Counted from the stretch's first letter, positions 18,817 to 28,018 are shown. The stretch is DNA of 64,000 nt from Maridesulfovibrio hydrothermalis AM13 = DSM 14728 (GCF_000331025.1 NC_020055.1:186001-250000), one strand, 5' to 3'. Made by a program: numbers and translations. Notes: generated from the sequence alone by a model not told the origin.

Positions 18817-19830
18817 TTGGCAATTCCTGCAATTCAAATAGCTAGACTAGGTAAATACATTCTCACCCAGACCATTAAAGGCAACAGGCATTATCCACTG
18901 GTGCTTATGCTTGAGCCGCTTTTTCAGTGCAACTTGCGCTGTAAGGGCTGTGGTAAAGTTAACCAGCCGGCAAGTATTCTGAATCAGCGTCTATCCGTTG
19001 ATGAGTGTATTGCAGCGGTTGAGGAGTGCGGCGCGCCTATCGTATCCATTCCCGGTGGTGAGCCTTTGCTTCATCCGGACATGCCTGCCATCGTCAAGGA
19101 ACTTACAAGACGTAAAAAATTTGTTTATCTCTGCACTAACGGAATTCTAATCCCTGAACGTATCAATCAGTTCAAACCCAGTCCGTATTTGACTTTCAAT
19201 ATTCATCTTGACGGTCTGGAAGAAATACATGACCGCATTGTTTGCAAACAGGGTGTTTTCCAGTCTGCGGTAAGAGCTATCAAGCTGCTCAAATCAAAAG
19301 GCTTTAGAGTTAACACCAATACAACTTTTTTTGGCGGACAAACTCCTGAAAATGCAGCTGAATTTTTTGATTTTCTCATGAGTTTGAACGTTGACGGTAT
19401 GACTCTCTCCGCTGCATTCAGCTATGAAGCCGCTGAAGATCAGGATAGTTTTCTGACCCGTGCGCAGAGCAATAAACTTTTCCGTGAAATATTCAAGCTG
19501 GGTAAAGGTAAAAACTGGGATTTCAGCCACAGCAGCTTTTATCTCGATTTCCTAGCCGGAAATCAGGACTACTCATGTTCTCCCTGGGGTAACCCATGCC
19601 GTTCAGTACACGGATGGCAGCGTCCCTGTTATTTGCTCGAAGACGGTTTCGTCTCCAGCTACAAGGAACTTATTGAAGATACTGACTGGGATAAGTTCGG
19701 CGTTGGCAACGATCCCCGTTGCGCAAACTGTATGGTCCATTGCGGGTTTGAACCGACAGCAGTTGCCGATTCAGTAAAGCGTCCCATAAAAGGTGCTATG
19801 CTTGCCCTTAAAGGCGTGAATGTCGATTAA
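18817..19830 (+). CDS. hpnH: Adenosyl-hopene synthase, radical SAM (HpnH)
   Basis: A 337-residue radical SAM enzyme that adds the adenosyl radical to diploptene, making adenosylhopane, the first step of C35 hopanoid side-chain building. The CxxxCxxC cluster motif is at residues 38-45 (QCNLRCKGCGK), followed by the SAM-binding SIPGGEPLLHP. Extra cysteines near the C-terminus (CANCMVHCGFEP) match the HpnH family. The start is TTG at 18817, behind AAAGAGG, giving the family's typical beginning (AIPAIQIARLGKY). A perfect terminator follows. Confidence 0.92.
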   Translation: MAIPAIQIARLGKYILTQTIKGNRHYPLVLMLEPLFQCNLRCKGCGKVNQPASILNQRLSVDECIAAVEECGAPIVSIPGGEPLLHPDMPAIVKELTRRKKFVYLCTNGILIPERINQFKPSPYLTFNIHLDGLEEIHDRIVCKQGVFQSAVRAIKLLKSKGFRVNTNTTFFGGQTPENAAEFFDFLMSLNVDGMTLSAAFSYEAAEDQDSFLTRAQSNKLFREIFKLGKGKNWDFSHSSFYLDFLAGNQDYSCSPWGNPCRSVHGWQRPCYLLEDGFVSSYKELIEDTDWDKFGVGNDPRCANCMVHCGFEPTAVADSVKRPIKGAMLALKGVNVD

Positions 19831-19908
19831 GGGTATGATGCATTTTGATCGGGGGCTGTTCTTTCGCTCATTAATTAAAAGAACTTAGCAGACTTGCTTG
19901 ATCAATTT

Positions 19909-19942
19909 AAAGGCCCGCCAGACAAAAGTCTGGCGGGCCTTT
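19909..19942. terminator. Bidirectional terminator between hpnH and hpnG
   Basis: A perfect 15-base stem (AAAGGCCCGCCAGAC / GTCTGGCGGGCCTTT) with an AAAA loop lies between the two convergent genes, with T-rich ends on both strands. Confidence 0.93.
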
Positions 19943-19984
19943 CTTATACGGCAGGTTTGAAATTTAATATTCTGAAGCGAAAGA

Positions 19985-20707
19985 TTATTTTAGAATCTTT
20001 TTAAGTCCTTTCAAAGCTTTTGAATAATCCATGCCCATTGGAATCAGTTCCAAAATCAAGGATGGACGCTTTAAAATAGCCTGTAGAACAGGCTTAAGGT
20101 GAGTCTTGCCATTTTTATCAATCCCCGCCAGTGATTCTGCCGGGATACTTTTTTCCGGCCCGTCACTTACAGCACGGACACAGGCAAAAGGTATTTTTTC
20201 AGTCGCAGCTGTTTGCGCAACAGCAATACTTTCCATATCAACAGCTATGGCTCCGGTTCTGTCGTGCATCAGTACTTTATCCTGCGGGGTAAGCACCGGT
20301 TTTTCCGTTGTAATCAGCCGGCCGCACTGGATGTCTTTGCCGCATAACGGAATAATTTCACTGCGCATAAGAGCATCTTCATCATTTTCATGCCAGGGTT
20401 TAAAGTCAGAAATATCAGAATGAATAGTCGTGGCTGCAACCAGATTTCCCGCAGAAAGTCCCGGTGCCAGCCCGCCGGAGACACCTATGCTCATCAGCAG
20501 GTCGGGTTTTTCAGCGCAAAGTATTTTTGCAGCCCGTCCGGCCCGCTCAATGCCTATGCCTGAAATTATACACGTAAACTTGATACCGCTTTCCAAAGTA
20601 CCGGAGAGGGATTCAAATTCACCCAGCGTACCCCGTTCACCAGAAGGGCAGGCTGCCTGAGCCTCCTGCTCCATTGCCGCTACAATGCCTATCGTTTTAA
20701 TTGTCAT
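19985..20707 (-). CDS. hpnG: Hopanoid-associated nucleoside phosphorylase (HpnG)
   Basis: A 240-residue protein of the purine nucleoside phosphorylase/MTA-SAH nucleosidase family. It begins IGIVAAMEQEAQA and carries IMSIGVSGGL-like (LLMSIGVSGGLAPGLSAG), the AVDMESIAVAQTA loop with the substrate-contacting Met-Glu, and a CVRAVSDGPE motif. HpnG removes adenine from adenosylhopane to give ribosylhopane, directly after HpnH. It is coded convergent with hpnH rather than in the same transcript, an unusual but coherent arrangement. A generic MTA/SAH nucleosidase is the alternative. Confidence 0.82.
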   Translation of the reverse strand: MTIKTIGIVAAMEQEAQAACPSGERGTLGEFESLSGTLESGIKFTCIISGIGIERAGRAAKILCAEKPDLLMSIGVSGGLAPGLSAGNLVAATTIHSDISDFKPWHENDEDALMRSEIIPLCGKDIQCGRLITTEKPVLTPQDKVLMHDRTGAIAVDMESIAVAQTAATEKIPFACVRAVSDGPEKSIPAESLAGIDKNGKTHLKPVLQAILKRPSLILELIPMGMDYSKALKGLKKILK

Positions 20708-20841
20708 ACCGGTAGGATAAACCAGATACGAAGATGGGTAAAGTACTGCTTCCGGCAGACTTCATATGTAATGGTTCATATCCTCCTTTGAATTTTTCAT
20801 CCTGCTTCAAAACGGTTAAATTGTGTATCTCTGATATAAGA

Positions 20842-20881
20842 CATGGGAGACATTGACCTAAGTCGGTCTGTGTCTCCCATG
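20842..20881 (-). terminator. Long imperfect hairpin downstream of the Lon-type gene
   Basis: CATGGGAGACA pairs with TGTCTCCCATG, and an inner GACC/GGTC continues the stem. It lies between the protease stop (20924) and the hpnG start. No strong T-run follows on the minus strand, so it may be a weak terminator or an mRNA 3'-end stabiliser. Confidence 0.55.
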
Positions 20882-20923
20882 CGGTTATGCTTTCTACTCT
20901 AAAAGGTTGATGGAGGCATGTTT

Positions 20924-23413
20924 CTACTTGGAACAGCATCCCCCGCCGGATTTTTTCTTTTCGTCTTTTTCTTCATTGCCGGCAGCGAAGGCTTTGAGTC
21001 CTTCCGCCAGCCGGATAAGTTTTGCATCTACTTTTCCGTAGATAGACTTTTCGGGGTACTTTCCTTCTGAATCTTTTACGCCCGCTTCCAGTCCGGTCAG
21101 AATTTCCACACCTTGCGAGATGTTTTTGACTGACCATACGTGGAACTTACCTTCACGTACGGCTTTGACTACATCTTTGTGCAACATGAGATCTTTCACG
21201 TTCGGTTCAGGGATCATCACGCCTTGGTTACCAGTTAAGCCGGCATGTTTGCAGCAGAGGTAAAAACCTTCAATTTTCTGATTTACCCCGCCGATGGGCT
21301 GGACTTCACCTTTCTGGTTTACGGAACCTGTTACGGCGATATCCTGACGGATAGGAACGTCTGCAAGGCTGGATAACAATGCATATAATTCTGTGGAAGA
21401 TGCCGAGTCGCCATCGATACCGCCGTATGATTGTTCAAAGGCGATACTGGCGGTAAGAGATAGCGGCTTTTCCTGTGCAAATTTATTGCGCAGGAAGCCG
21501 GACAGGATGAATATTCCTTTGTTATGCGTCGGACCGGACATGTCGGATTCGCGTTCAATATTTATGATGCCGCCTTTACCCATAGCCGTTACAGCGGTGA
21601 TGCGTGAAGGTTTGCCGAAGGAATAATCTCCCATGGAATAAACCGCCAGTCCGTTGACCTGTCCGGTGACAGCACCGTCGGTGTCAACGTAGAGACTGCC
21701 TCGGTCAATCATTTCCTGCAATTGCTCTTCGGCTCTGTTTGCGCGTTTGATGTGGGCATTTATGGCTTTGTCGACGTGGTCAGCCATTACACAGCCTGAA
21801 CCGTTGCGACCTGCGAAATAGCTTGCCTCACCCAGAAGATCTGCCAGCAACGGGAAGGAGGTGGTGATTTTTTCCTGACGGCCGGCCATGCGCACGGCCT
21901 GTTCGATGATTGCCGCCACGCCGGAACGGTCAAAGGGCATGAGGTTATCTTTTTTGATCATGCGGGTGATGAATTTGGAGATAGCGTTAATGGCGTCTTC
22001 ATCCCGGTCCATTGATGTTTCAAAGTCCGCACGGACCTTGAAAATTTTCGGTACATCAGGGTCATAATGCCGCAGAAGCTGGTATAGATACGGTTCGCCA
22101 AGCACAACTACCTTTACGTCCATTGCGATCGGTTCTGGTTTCAAGCCTGTTGAGGATATGAAATAGTAAGGGTCGAATGTCTGGATTTCGATTTTTTCAG
22201 TTTTAAGTGAACGCTTGAGAGTCGGCCATACACCGGGTTCAACAATGGCATCCATCAGATTGATAACCAGATAGCCGCCGTTGGCTTTAATGAATGATCC
22301 AGCTTTAATTTTGGTAAAGTCGGTGCGCCAGCCGCCGTGACGGTCCATGACTCTTTCAATTGAACCGAACAGGTTGCGGTAGGTGGGGTAGGTTTCAAAA
22401 CGTACCGGCGGACCGGACTGCTCGGAATTATCAACCAGCAGGTTGACCTGATAGGTGTGCAGGATGGCATCGGCCTGCGGAGGCATGAACATCATGCCGC
22501 CTTCAGCTGCTTGCGGCTTTCTGCCCATCATGCGTAACGCATCAAGGTCATCCCTCATGTTTTCAAGCATTCCGTCAAAATATTTGATTACTTTTTCGTC
22601 TGTGTATTTTTCTTTGAGTGGATTAATTAGATCCTGAGCCAGGGTCATGAACATCAGTTTGTCCACCCCTTCACTTTTTTTCTTAACTTCCTTTTGAAGT
22701 TTGCGGACCTGAACTAGGATGTTATCCACTTCCTCTTTCAGTACTTTCTGCTTTTCTTTCAGGTTTTCGAATTCTTCACGCGGAAAGCGTCCTTTTTCTA
22801 CTTTTTCTTCAAGCTGAATCATGCGGATAGGTTCACCATCCACTAATGGAACAACATCAGGGCGTTGATAGTGACCCATTTGCATGTTTACGATGACCAG
22901 TCCGGAATCTTTTACCTTTTCTTCAATGCCTTGAAAAAATTCACGAGTCTGCTTCTCATGTTTTTCGATGATTTCATTTTTGCGGGCAATATATTCCTGA
23001 CTTTCAAAAAGTTGAGGCACATCACGTTTGATGCTTTCAAGAAATTCATGAATATCTTTTTTAAAACCGGCACCTTCTCCAGCTGCCATGCGGATAAGGA
23101 CAGGGGCTTCGCTTGATTTGAAGTTATTTACGTAAAGCAGATCGTCCGGGGTTTTGTCGGATTTGGAAAGATCCTTGAGCATTTTTTTGACGGTGGCCTG
23201 CTTCCCCGTGCCGGCAGGTCCGGTTACAAAAATGTTGTACCCCTTTAAAGGCATGCCCATGCCGAAGCGGAATGCTTCAACGCCTCGGTCCTGACCGATA
23301 ATTTCGTCTTCAGGTTCAAGGTCGGCTGTGGTTTTAAAGGGCAGCTCCTCAGGATCAAGTGTCCATCGAAGTTCTTCCAGCGGTAGCTCTCTGTCTTTTA
23401 GAATAGTAGTCAT
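20924..23413 (-). CDS. Lon-family ATP-dependent protease (LonB/YcbZ-like)
   Basis: An 829-residue cytoplasmic protease. It has a Walker A motif at 64-71 (TGPAGTGK), a long helical insert at about 130-300, then a second AAA-like part and the Lon proteolytic domain. The catalytic dyad is visible as Ser670 (GDSASS) and Lys713 (VNQKIEGF), 43 residues apart as in Lon. It lacks the LON substrate domain, as in the LonB/YcbZ branch. The C-terminus is a Lys/Gly-rich tail ending CCSK, an odd feature that could bind metal. It lies 20 bases after the hsp20 gene, so the pair is a protein quality-control operon. Confidence 0.92.
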   Translation of the reverse strand: MTTILKDRELPLEELRWTLDPEELPFKTTADLEPEDEIIGQDRGVEAFRFGMGMPLKGYNIFVTGPAGTGKQATVKKMLKDLSKSDKTPDDLLYVNNFKSSEAPVLIRMAAGEGAGFKKDIHEFLESIKRDVPQLFESQEYIARKNEIIEKHEKQTREFFQGIEEKVKDSGLVIVNMQMGHYQRPDVVPLVDGEPIRMIQLEEKVEKGRFPREEFENLKEKQKVLKEEVDNILVQVRKLQKEVKKKSEGVDKLMFMTLAQDLINPLKEKYTDEKVIKYFDGMLENMRDDLDALRMMGRKPQAAEGGMMFMPPQADAILHTYQVNLLVDNSEQSGPPVRFETYPTYRNLFGSIERVMDRHGGWRTDFTKIKAGSFIKANGGYLVINLMDAIVEPGVWPTLKRSLKTEKIEIQTFDPYYFISSTGLKPEPIAMDVKVVVLGEPYLYQLLRHYDPDVPKIFKVRADFETSMDRDEDAINAISKFITRMIKKDNLMPFDRSGVAAIIEQAVRMAGRQEKITTSFPLLADLLGEASYFAGRNGSGCVMADHVDKAINAHIKRANRAEEQLQEMIDRGSLYVDTDGAVTGQVNGLAVYSMGDYSFGKPSRITAVTAMGKGGIINIERESDMSGPTHNKGIFILSGFLRNKFAQEKPLSLTASIAFEQSYGGIDGDSASSTELYALLSSLADVPIRQDIAVTGSVNQKGEVQPIGGVNQKIEGFYLCCKHAGLTGNQGVMIPEPNVKDLMLHKDVVKAVREGKFHVWSVKNISQGVEILTGLEAGVKDSEGKYPEKSIYGKVDAKLIRLAEGLKAFAAGNEEKDEKKKSGGGCCSK

Positions 23414-23433
23414 ATCAGTCTCCGGGCTGCGGC

Positions 23434-23856
23434 CTATTCAGTAATTATGGATATTGTTTTGTGAGGTTTGGTGACGCACTTGAGGAGTTGTATTTTCAGT
23501 ATACCGTCTTTAAAGGTCGCTTTTACATTGTCCGGGTCCACACGGCAGGGCAGGGGGATGGTTTTTTTAAAATGACTTGTTTGCCGTCCACCTTCAAAAG
23601 TCACTTTTTTTTCACCGGAGATGGTCATGGAGGTTTCAGTTACCGAGACTTCAAGATCTTCGGCCTGAAAACCGGGCATGGTGGTAGATACCTCCAGAGA
23701 CTGATCAATCTCCTGCATCTGTGTTCTGGGGGTGCAATCTATAATCCCGCAAACAGAAGGGATGCCGTAGTCATGGCAAAGGCTGTTAAACAGCTTGTCC
23801 ATGTCAGTTTTTAACTTTTCAAGTTCCCGGCTTCCCCATGAAGAAAGGTTAGGCAT
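23434..23856 (-). CDS. Hsp20/alpha-crystallin small heat-shock protein
   Basis: A 140-residue holdase chaperone with the alpha-crystallin domain at about residues 45-135: TTMPGFQAEDLEVSVTETSM, then SHFKKTIPLPCRVDPDNVKATFKDGILKI, which includes the GIL motif close to the usual end. AAGGAG lies a few bases before the ATG. It is the first gene of the transcript with the Lon-type protease, linking holding and degradation of damaged proteins. Confidence 0.93.
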   Translation of the reverse strand: MPNLSSWGSRELEKLKTDMDKLFNSLCHDYGIPSVCGIIDCTPRTQMQEIDQSLEVSTTMPGFQAEDLEVSVTETSMTISGEKKVTFEGGRQTSHFKKTIPLPCRVDPDNVKATFKDGILKIQLLKCVTKPHKTISIITE

Positions 23857-23936
23857 TTATGTCTCCTTGTTAATTCAGGTGGGAATATGAGTTAAATTGA
23901 GAATAGCACATGGTAAAAAAAAATAGCAATAGCTTT

Positions 23937-23952
23937 ACAGGTTAAAACCTGT
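23937..23952. promoter_or_regulatory. Inverted repeat in the 23857-24205 gap
   Basis: ACAGGTT-AA-AACCTGT is a 7-base inverted repeat with a two-base centre. It lies between the divergent hsp20 and amino-acid transporter genes, in a gap of about 350 bases that otherwise shows AT-rich DNA and no gene. It could be an operator for either side; the regulator is unknown. Confidence 0.4.
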
Positions 23953-24205
23953 AGGCAGCTTACATTTGTAATAAGAGTAATATCGCAGCAAAAATCCTTT
24001 GTTTTAGCTTATGATCCTCACAAATTTGAAGAAAAAGACCTTTGAAGTTCAGTTTTATCCATGTAACAGTCTTGCAAGTTGACGCTTCATGAGCTATTTG
24101 GAGCAACGCTTCAGGTTTTTGAAAAGCATGATGGAAATGCTTTCCTCTTTATGAGGGTACAGATCCTGAGAAGTCTATTTATCAATTTTTTTTGAGGAGT
24201 GACGC

Positions 24206-24997
24206 ATGAAAAGGGTATTACTAATTGTTATGGTTGCAATGGTGCTGGCATTCGCAACTGCGGCCCAGGCTGATGATGGTTCCTGGAACAGAGTTAAAGA
24301 GGCTGGACAGCTGGTTATCGGTCTTGATGATGCTTTCCCGCCGATGGGTTTTCGTCAGGATGATGGCAAGCTTGTAGGTTTTGATGTCGATGCTGCGGAA
24401 GAACTCGGCAAACGCCTTGGAATTAAAATCGTATGGCAGCCTACTGCATGGTCCGGTGTTGTTCACTCCTTGAATGCCAAAAAATTTGACTGTATCTGGA
24501 ACGGTATGACTATTACTCCCGAACGTCAGAAAGCAGTTCTTTTCACCAAGCCTTACATCAGAGACGGTCAGATTGCTGTTGTTGTCATGGGTAATGATAA
24601 AATTACCTCAACTAAACAGGTCGGCGGAAAAATTGTCGGCGTACAGAAAGGCTCCCCTGCTCTTGAAGCAGCTAAGTCTCTGAAGCCCGCAGCTAAAGAA
24701 ATCCGTGAATATGACACCAACCCCAAAGCTTTTCTTGATCTTGAAGCAGCTCGTCTTGACGTTGTTGTAATTGACAACATTGCAGGCCGCTATTTCATGT
24801 CCACACGTCCCGGCAAGTACATTGCTCTGCCTGGCTACATCACAACTGAAGCTTTCGGTATTGCTTTCCGTAAAGCTGACAAATCTCTGGAAGCCAAAAT
24901 TCAGATGACCATTGATGCTATGGTTGCTGACGGCACAATGGGTAAAATCTCCCGCAAATGGTTCGGTGAAGATATCACCAACCCAGCTAAATGGTAA
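24206..24997 (+). CDS. Polar amino-acid ABC transporter substrate-binding protein
   Basis: A 263-residue periplasmic binding protein (SBP_bac_3, HisJ/GlnH/FliY family) with a signal peptide ending AAQADDG. Characteristic pieces are the first lobe GFDVDAAEELGKRLG, then TPERQKAVLFTKPYI and the hinge VGVQKGSPALEA. GAGGAG lies nine bases before the ATG. It starts a three-gene importer operon with the TPR-permease and the ATPase; its ligand is probably a polar amino acid, not resolvable here. Confidence 0.92.
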   Translation: MKRVLLIVMVAMVLAFATAAQADDGSWNRVKEAGQLVIGLDDAFPPMGFRQDDGKLVGFDVDAAEELGKRLGIKIVWQPTAWSGVVHSLNAKKFDCIWNGMTITPERQKAVLFTKPYIRDGQIAVVVMGNDKITSTKQVGGKIVGVQKGSPALEAAKSLKPAAKEIREYDTNPKAFLDLEAARLDVVVIDNIAGRYFMSTRPGKYIALPGYITTEAFGIAFRKADKSLEAKIQMTIDAMVADGTMGKISRKWFGEDITNPAKW

Positions 24998-24998
24998 T

Positions 24999-26033
24999 AT
25001 GACTAGTATATTAACTAAACTCGGAAAGAGCGGGGTGTTTGCCTCGCTCTTTCTGCTGTTTGTACTTTTGATTTTCCCGGCGGTATCACAAGCCGGAGAA
25101 GAGTCTGACGCACTCCTCAAAGAGGCGCGTGACGCGCTTGCTATGGGGCATATTGATCAGGCTCAGTCTTTGTTTGAACAGATTCCCGCTCCCGGTCCTG
25201 AAGGGGATGACGGAGAATTTGTTTATTCGCGCATGCAGCTTGCCCGTCTAAGCTATTCTATGAAAGATATGGGCAGATCGCGTGAATATGTTGATCAGAT
25301 CATTGCCGTTTATCCGGACAATATCGAAGCAAAAAATTTCATCACTTCCCTCGACAGGCAGGCAAGGCCGGAATGGCGCAAAGTCTTTGATGACTGTGTG
25401 CGTTTCATGCCTTCTTTGCTTAAAGGGGCAAGCATGACGCTGGTGCTGGTTTTTTTTACAATGATAGTTTCGCCCATCGGCGGATTGTTCATTGCGCTGG
25501 GACGGCTTAGCAAAACGCAGCCTTTCTCAGGTATCAGCTGGTTTATAATCTGGTTTTTCCGCGGCACGCCGCTTTTGTTGCAGCTTTTCTTTATTTATTA
25601 CGGGTTGCCTGCCATAGGCATCACTCTTTCTCCGCTCGCTGCTGCTCTTATCGGTTTAAGCATTAACTATTCAGCCTATCTTGCTGAGATTATCAGGGCT
25701 GGAATCGAGTCTATAGAAGAAGGGCAGACCGAGGCCGCAAAAGCCATCGGCATGACCTATGCCCAGACCATGCGCAGGATTATCATTCCGCAGACTTATA
25801 AGCGGATTATCCCGCCTTTTGCCAATGAATTTATTGCGCTCATCAAAGATACCGCGCTGGTTTCCACCATTGCCATGGTCGAACTTATGCGCGCGGCAGA
25901 TCAGATGTTCAACGCATATTTCAATGTGACGGTGCTTGTTCTGGCTGCTGCAATCTATCTTCTTTTTACGACCATATTTACTTTCTTTTTCGAGAAAATT
26001 GAATACAAGGTCGGGGTATACGAAAGGCGTTAA
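24999..26033 (+). CDS. Amino-acid ABC transporter permease with N-terminal TPR domain
   Basis: A 344-residue fusion. Residues 1-32 are a signal-like hydrophobic segment (FLLFVLLIFPAVSQA). About 34-125 are helical TPR-like units on the outer side (ALAMGHIDQAQSLFEQI, YVDQIIAVYPDNIEAKNFI). From about 135 on it is a HisM/GlnP permease with the EAA-type coupling loop EAAKAIGMTYAQTMRRIIIPQ. Ordinary permeases of this family are about 220 residues, so the first 125 are an addition. ATG at 24999 follows the binding-protein stop by one base. The TPR part may help dock the binding protein. Confidence 0.9.
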   Translation: MTSILTKLGKSGVFASLFLLFVLLIFPAVSQAGEESDALLKEARDALAMGHIDQAQSLFEQIPAPGPEGDDGEFVYSRMQLARLSYSMKDMGRSREYVDQIIAVYPDNIEAKNFITSLDRQARPEWRKVFDDCVRFMPSLLKGASMTLVLVFFTMIVSPIGGLFIALGRLSKTQPFSGISWFIIWFFRGTPLLLQLFFIYYGLPAIGITLSPLAAALIGLSINYSAYLAEIIRAGIESIEEGQTEAAKAIGMTYAQTMRRIIIPQTYKRIIPPFANEFIALIKDTALVSTIAMVELMRAADQMFNAYFNVTVLVLAAAIYLLFTTIFTFFFEKIEYKVGVYERR

Positions 26034-26798
26034 ATGGAAACCATTTTAGAATTAAAACAGGTCGTCAAGAAGTTCGGATCGCTTACCGCTGTCAACCACA
26101 TTGATCTAAAGATTAACCGTGGTGAAAAGGTCGTAATTGTCGGCCCCAGTGGATCGGGTAAATCAACTCTTTTGCGGACTATGAATTTTCTGGAAACAAT
26201 CGATTCCGGTGAACTTCTTTTTGAAGGTAAGCCTTGCGGGTACATCTATAAGGACGGCAACCCCGTTCTTGATTCCCAGAAGAAACTATGTGCGCTGCGT
26301 TCTGAAATAGGTATGGTTTTTCAGCAGTTCAATCTTTTTCCGCATATGACAGTTATTCAGAACGTTATGGAAGGGCAGATTACTGTGCTTAAGAAAAGCA
26401 AGAGCGAAGCCCGTGATACAGCGCAGAAGATGCTTGAAAAAGTAGGGCTGTCTGATCGGTCGACTGTTTTTCCTGTGACATTGTCCGGTGGACAGAAGCA
26501 GCGTGTAGCCATTGCCCGCGCTCTGGCTATGCAGCCGAAGATGATGCTTTTTGACGAGCCTACTTCCGCGCTTGATCCTGAGCTGGTCGGTGAAGTTTTT
26601 GATACTATTCGTTCACTTGCTGACGACGGCATGACTATGGTGATCGTAACTCACAACATGGGCTTTGCACGCGAAGTTGCCGATACAGTAATTTTTATGG
26701 AATCAGGGGATTTTATAGCCAAGGGTACTCCTGCAGAATTTTTTACCTCTGATAAACAGCATCCCCGTATTAAAGAATTTATGGATAAGCTCTTGTAG
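26034..26798 (+). CDS. Amino-acid ABC transporter ATP-binding protein
   Basis: A 254-residue GlnQ/HisP-type ATPase that powers the importer. Walker A GPSGSGKST is at residues 37-45, the Q-loop VFQQFNLFPH at about 95-104, the signature LSGGQKQR at 150-157 and Walker B MMLFDEP at 170-176, with the switch His in VIVTHNMGFA. It starts directly after the permease stop. A short insert after the D-loop side (GKPCGYIYKDGNP) varies within the family. Confidence 0.95.
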   Translation: METILELKQVVKKFGSLTAVNHIDLKINRGEKVVIVGPSGSGKSTLLRTMNFLETIDSGELLFEGKPCGYIYKDGNPVLDSQKKLCALRSEIGMVFQQFNLFPHMTVIQNVMEGQITVLKKSKSEARDTAQKMLEKVGLSDRSTVFPVTLSGGQKQRVAIARALAMQPKMMLFDEPTSALDPELVGEVFDTIRSLADDGMTMVIVTHNMGFAREVADTVIFMESGDFIAKGTPAEFFTSDKQHPRIKEFMDKLL

Positions 26799-26821
26799 AG
26801 TCAGACTTTATTTAAAAAGTT

Positions 26822-26863
26822 AAAAGGGCATCTGTGAGTAATCATGGATGCCTTTTCTTTTTC
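26822..26863 (+). terminator. Intrinsic terminator of the amino-acid importer operon
   Basis: GGCATC at 26827-26832 pairs with GATGCC at 26847-26852, flanked by AAAA and TTTT that extend the stem with one bulge. A TTTTCTTTTT tail follows. Confidence 0.8.
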
Positions 26864-26911
26864 CTATGCCGATCTTGAAGTTTAGCCATCAGTGATTTAG
26901 TGTGTTTAACA

Positions 26912-28018
26912 ATGCATAAAATAATATCTGAATTTTACAGGATTTTTATACGTCCGGTTGATCCGGGATTGTTTATTACCAAATACGCGATGAAATCCGT
27001 TGCGGCCTGTGCTTTGGCATTGGGGCTTGCTTATATGGCAGGGATGAGCGGCAAATTTATGCAATGGTGCGCTTATGGTTCTGCGGTTGTGACGATTTTC
27101 AGAGCCGGTAGTACTCTCGCGAAGCGTAAACTTGTGGCTCTCGCGCTTACCTGCGCGGTGGTTTGCCTTGTTCCGGTTTCCACAGTGGTTGGCAATTATA
27201 TTATTGCACTTGAAGTTTATCTGTTTTTGCTGGCTTTTGCTGCCTTTTTTATTCCGGTGCTTGGTGTATCCGCTGCTACGGCGGGGCTGGGTACTTTAAT
27301 TGTTAATCTGCTGGCTTTGACTTCTCCTGATATCTTTATGATCGGGATAGAAAGGTCCGGTGCTCTTTTGTTCGGGGCCGGAGTTTCCTTTGTTTTTATT
27401 TTTTATCTATGGCCCATGAGTCCAGATAAAATTTTGACCCGCGCCGGAGCTGTGGCCCTGACTGATATAGGTGATTATTTCAGGGCTGTGGCGGATTCGA
27501 AAGGTAGTAAAGAGGATTTAAGGGGACTTGATGAGATTCATGAGCGGACAGTGGAATCCGTGCGGCGTTACAGGCGATTCATGGAGGCTATGAATGTTGA
27601 TCCGGTAAAGGAGCTTGGATCTTATAAAGGGCCTTCTGCGCTCTATGCATTGCTGGTGCGTATGATTGAGGCTGTTGTGGGACTTTCAAACAGTCGTCAG
27701 TTTGCTGAGCACAGTGCTGTTTTTTCAGAGTTGCGACTTAAGTTCCGTGATTTGACTATGAAAAGTTCTGTTGTGTTTGATGTTTTAGCTGTGAAGCTGT
27801 CTACCGGTAAAGGAGATGTGGATTTGCAGGATATAAATGAAGGCATAGCTGAACTTGAAAGAGAGCTTTTACATCTGGGGGCTTATAAGCGGGATGACGG
27901 GTTGCGTGATGAATTTCTTGAAGCATGGGGAGCCGTTTACGGCTTGCGGAATCTAAGCCTTGAGTTTGCAGAGATGAGCAAGGTCTGCTGCACCGGAGGT
28001 GCTTGCAGTGTTCGCTGA
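26912..28018 (+). CDS. FUSC-family membrane protein, first of a tandem pair
   Basis: A 368-residue inner-membrane protein with about six helices in residues 25-165, then a long cytoplasmic helical region. The helix pattern and the WPMSP break match fusaric-acid-resistance/aromatic-acid exporter proteins (FUSC/AaeB-like), which usually act with an adaptor protein. The ATG at 26912 gives MHKIISEF; a GTG at 26900 is the alternative, and neither has a good ribosome site. The tail is Cys-rich (CCTGGACSV). It overlaps the following FUSC gene, which suggests a heteromeric transporter. Confidence 0.68.
   Translation: MHKIISEFYRIFIRPVDPGLFITKYAMKSVAACALALGLAYMAGMSGKFMQWCAYGSAVVTIFRAGSTLAKRKLVALALTCAVVCLVPVSTVVGNYIIALEVYLFLLAFAAFFIPVLGVSAATAGLGTLIVNLLALTSPDIFMIGIERSGALLFGAGVSFVFIFYLWPMSPDKILTRAGAVALTDIGDYFRAVADSKGSKEDLRGLDEIHERTVESVRRYRRFMEAMNVDPVKELGSYKGPSALYALLVRMIEAVVGLSNSRQFAEHSAVFSELRLKFRDLTMKSSVVFDVLAVKLSTGKGDVDLQDINEGIAELERELLHLGAYKRDDGLRDEFLEAWGAVYGLRNLSLEFAEMSKVCCTGGACSVR

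Noticed and set aside
20697-20939. 80-codon minus-strand frame between hpnG and the protease
   Set aside because: It covers the hairpin region and the 3' end of the protease; no conserved features or ribosome site.
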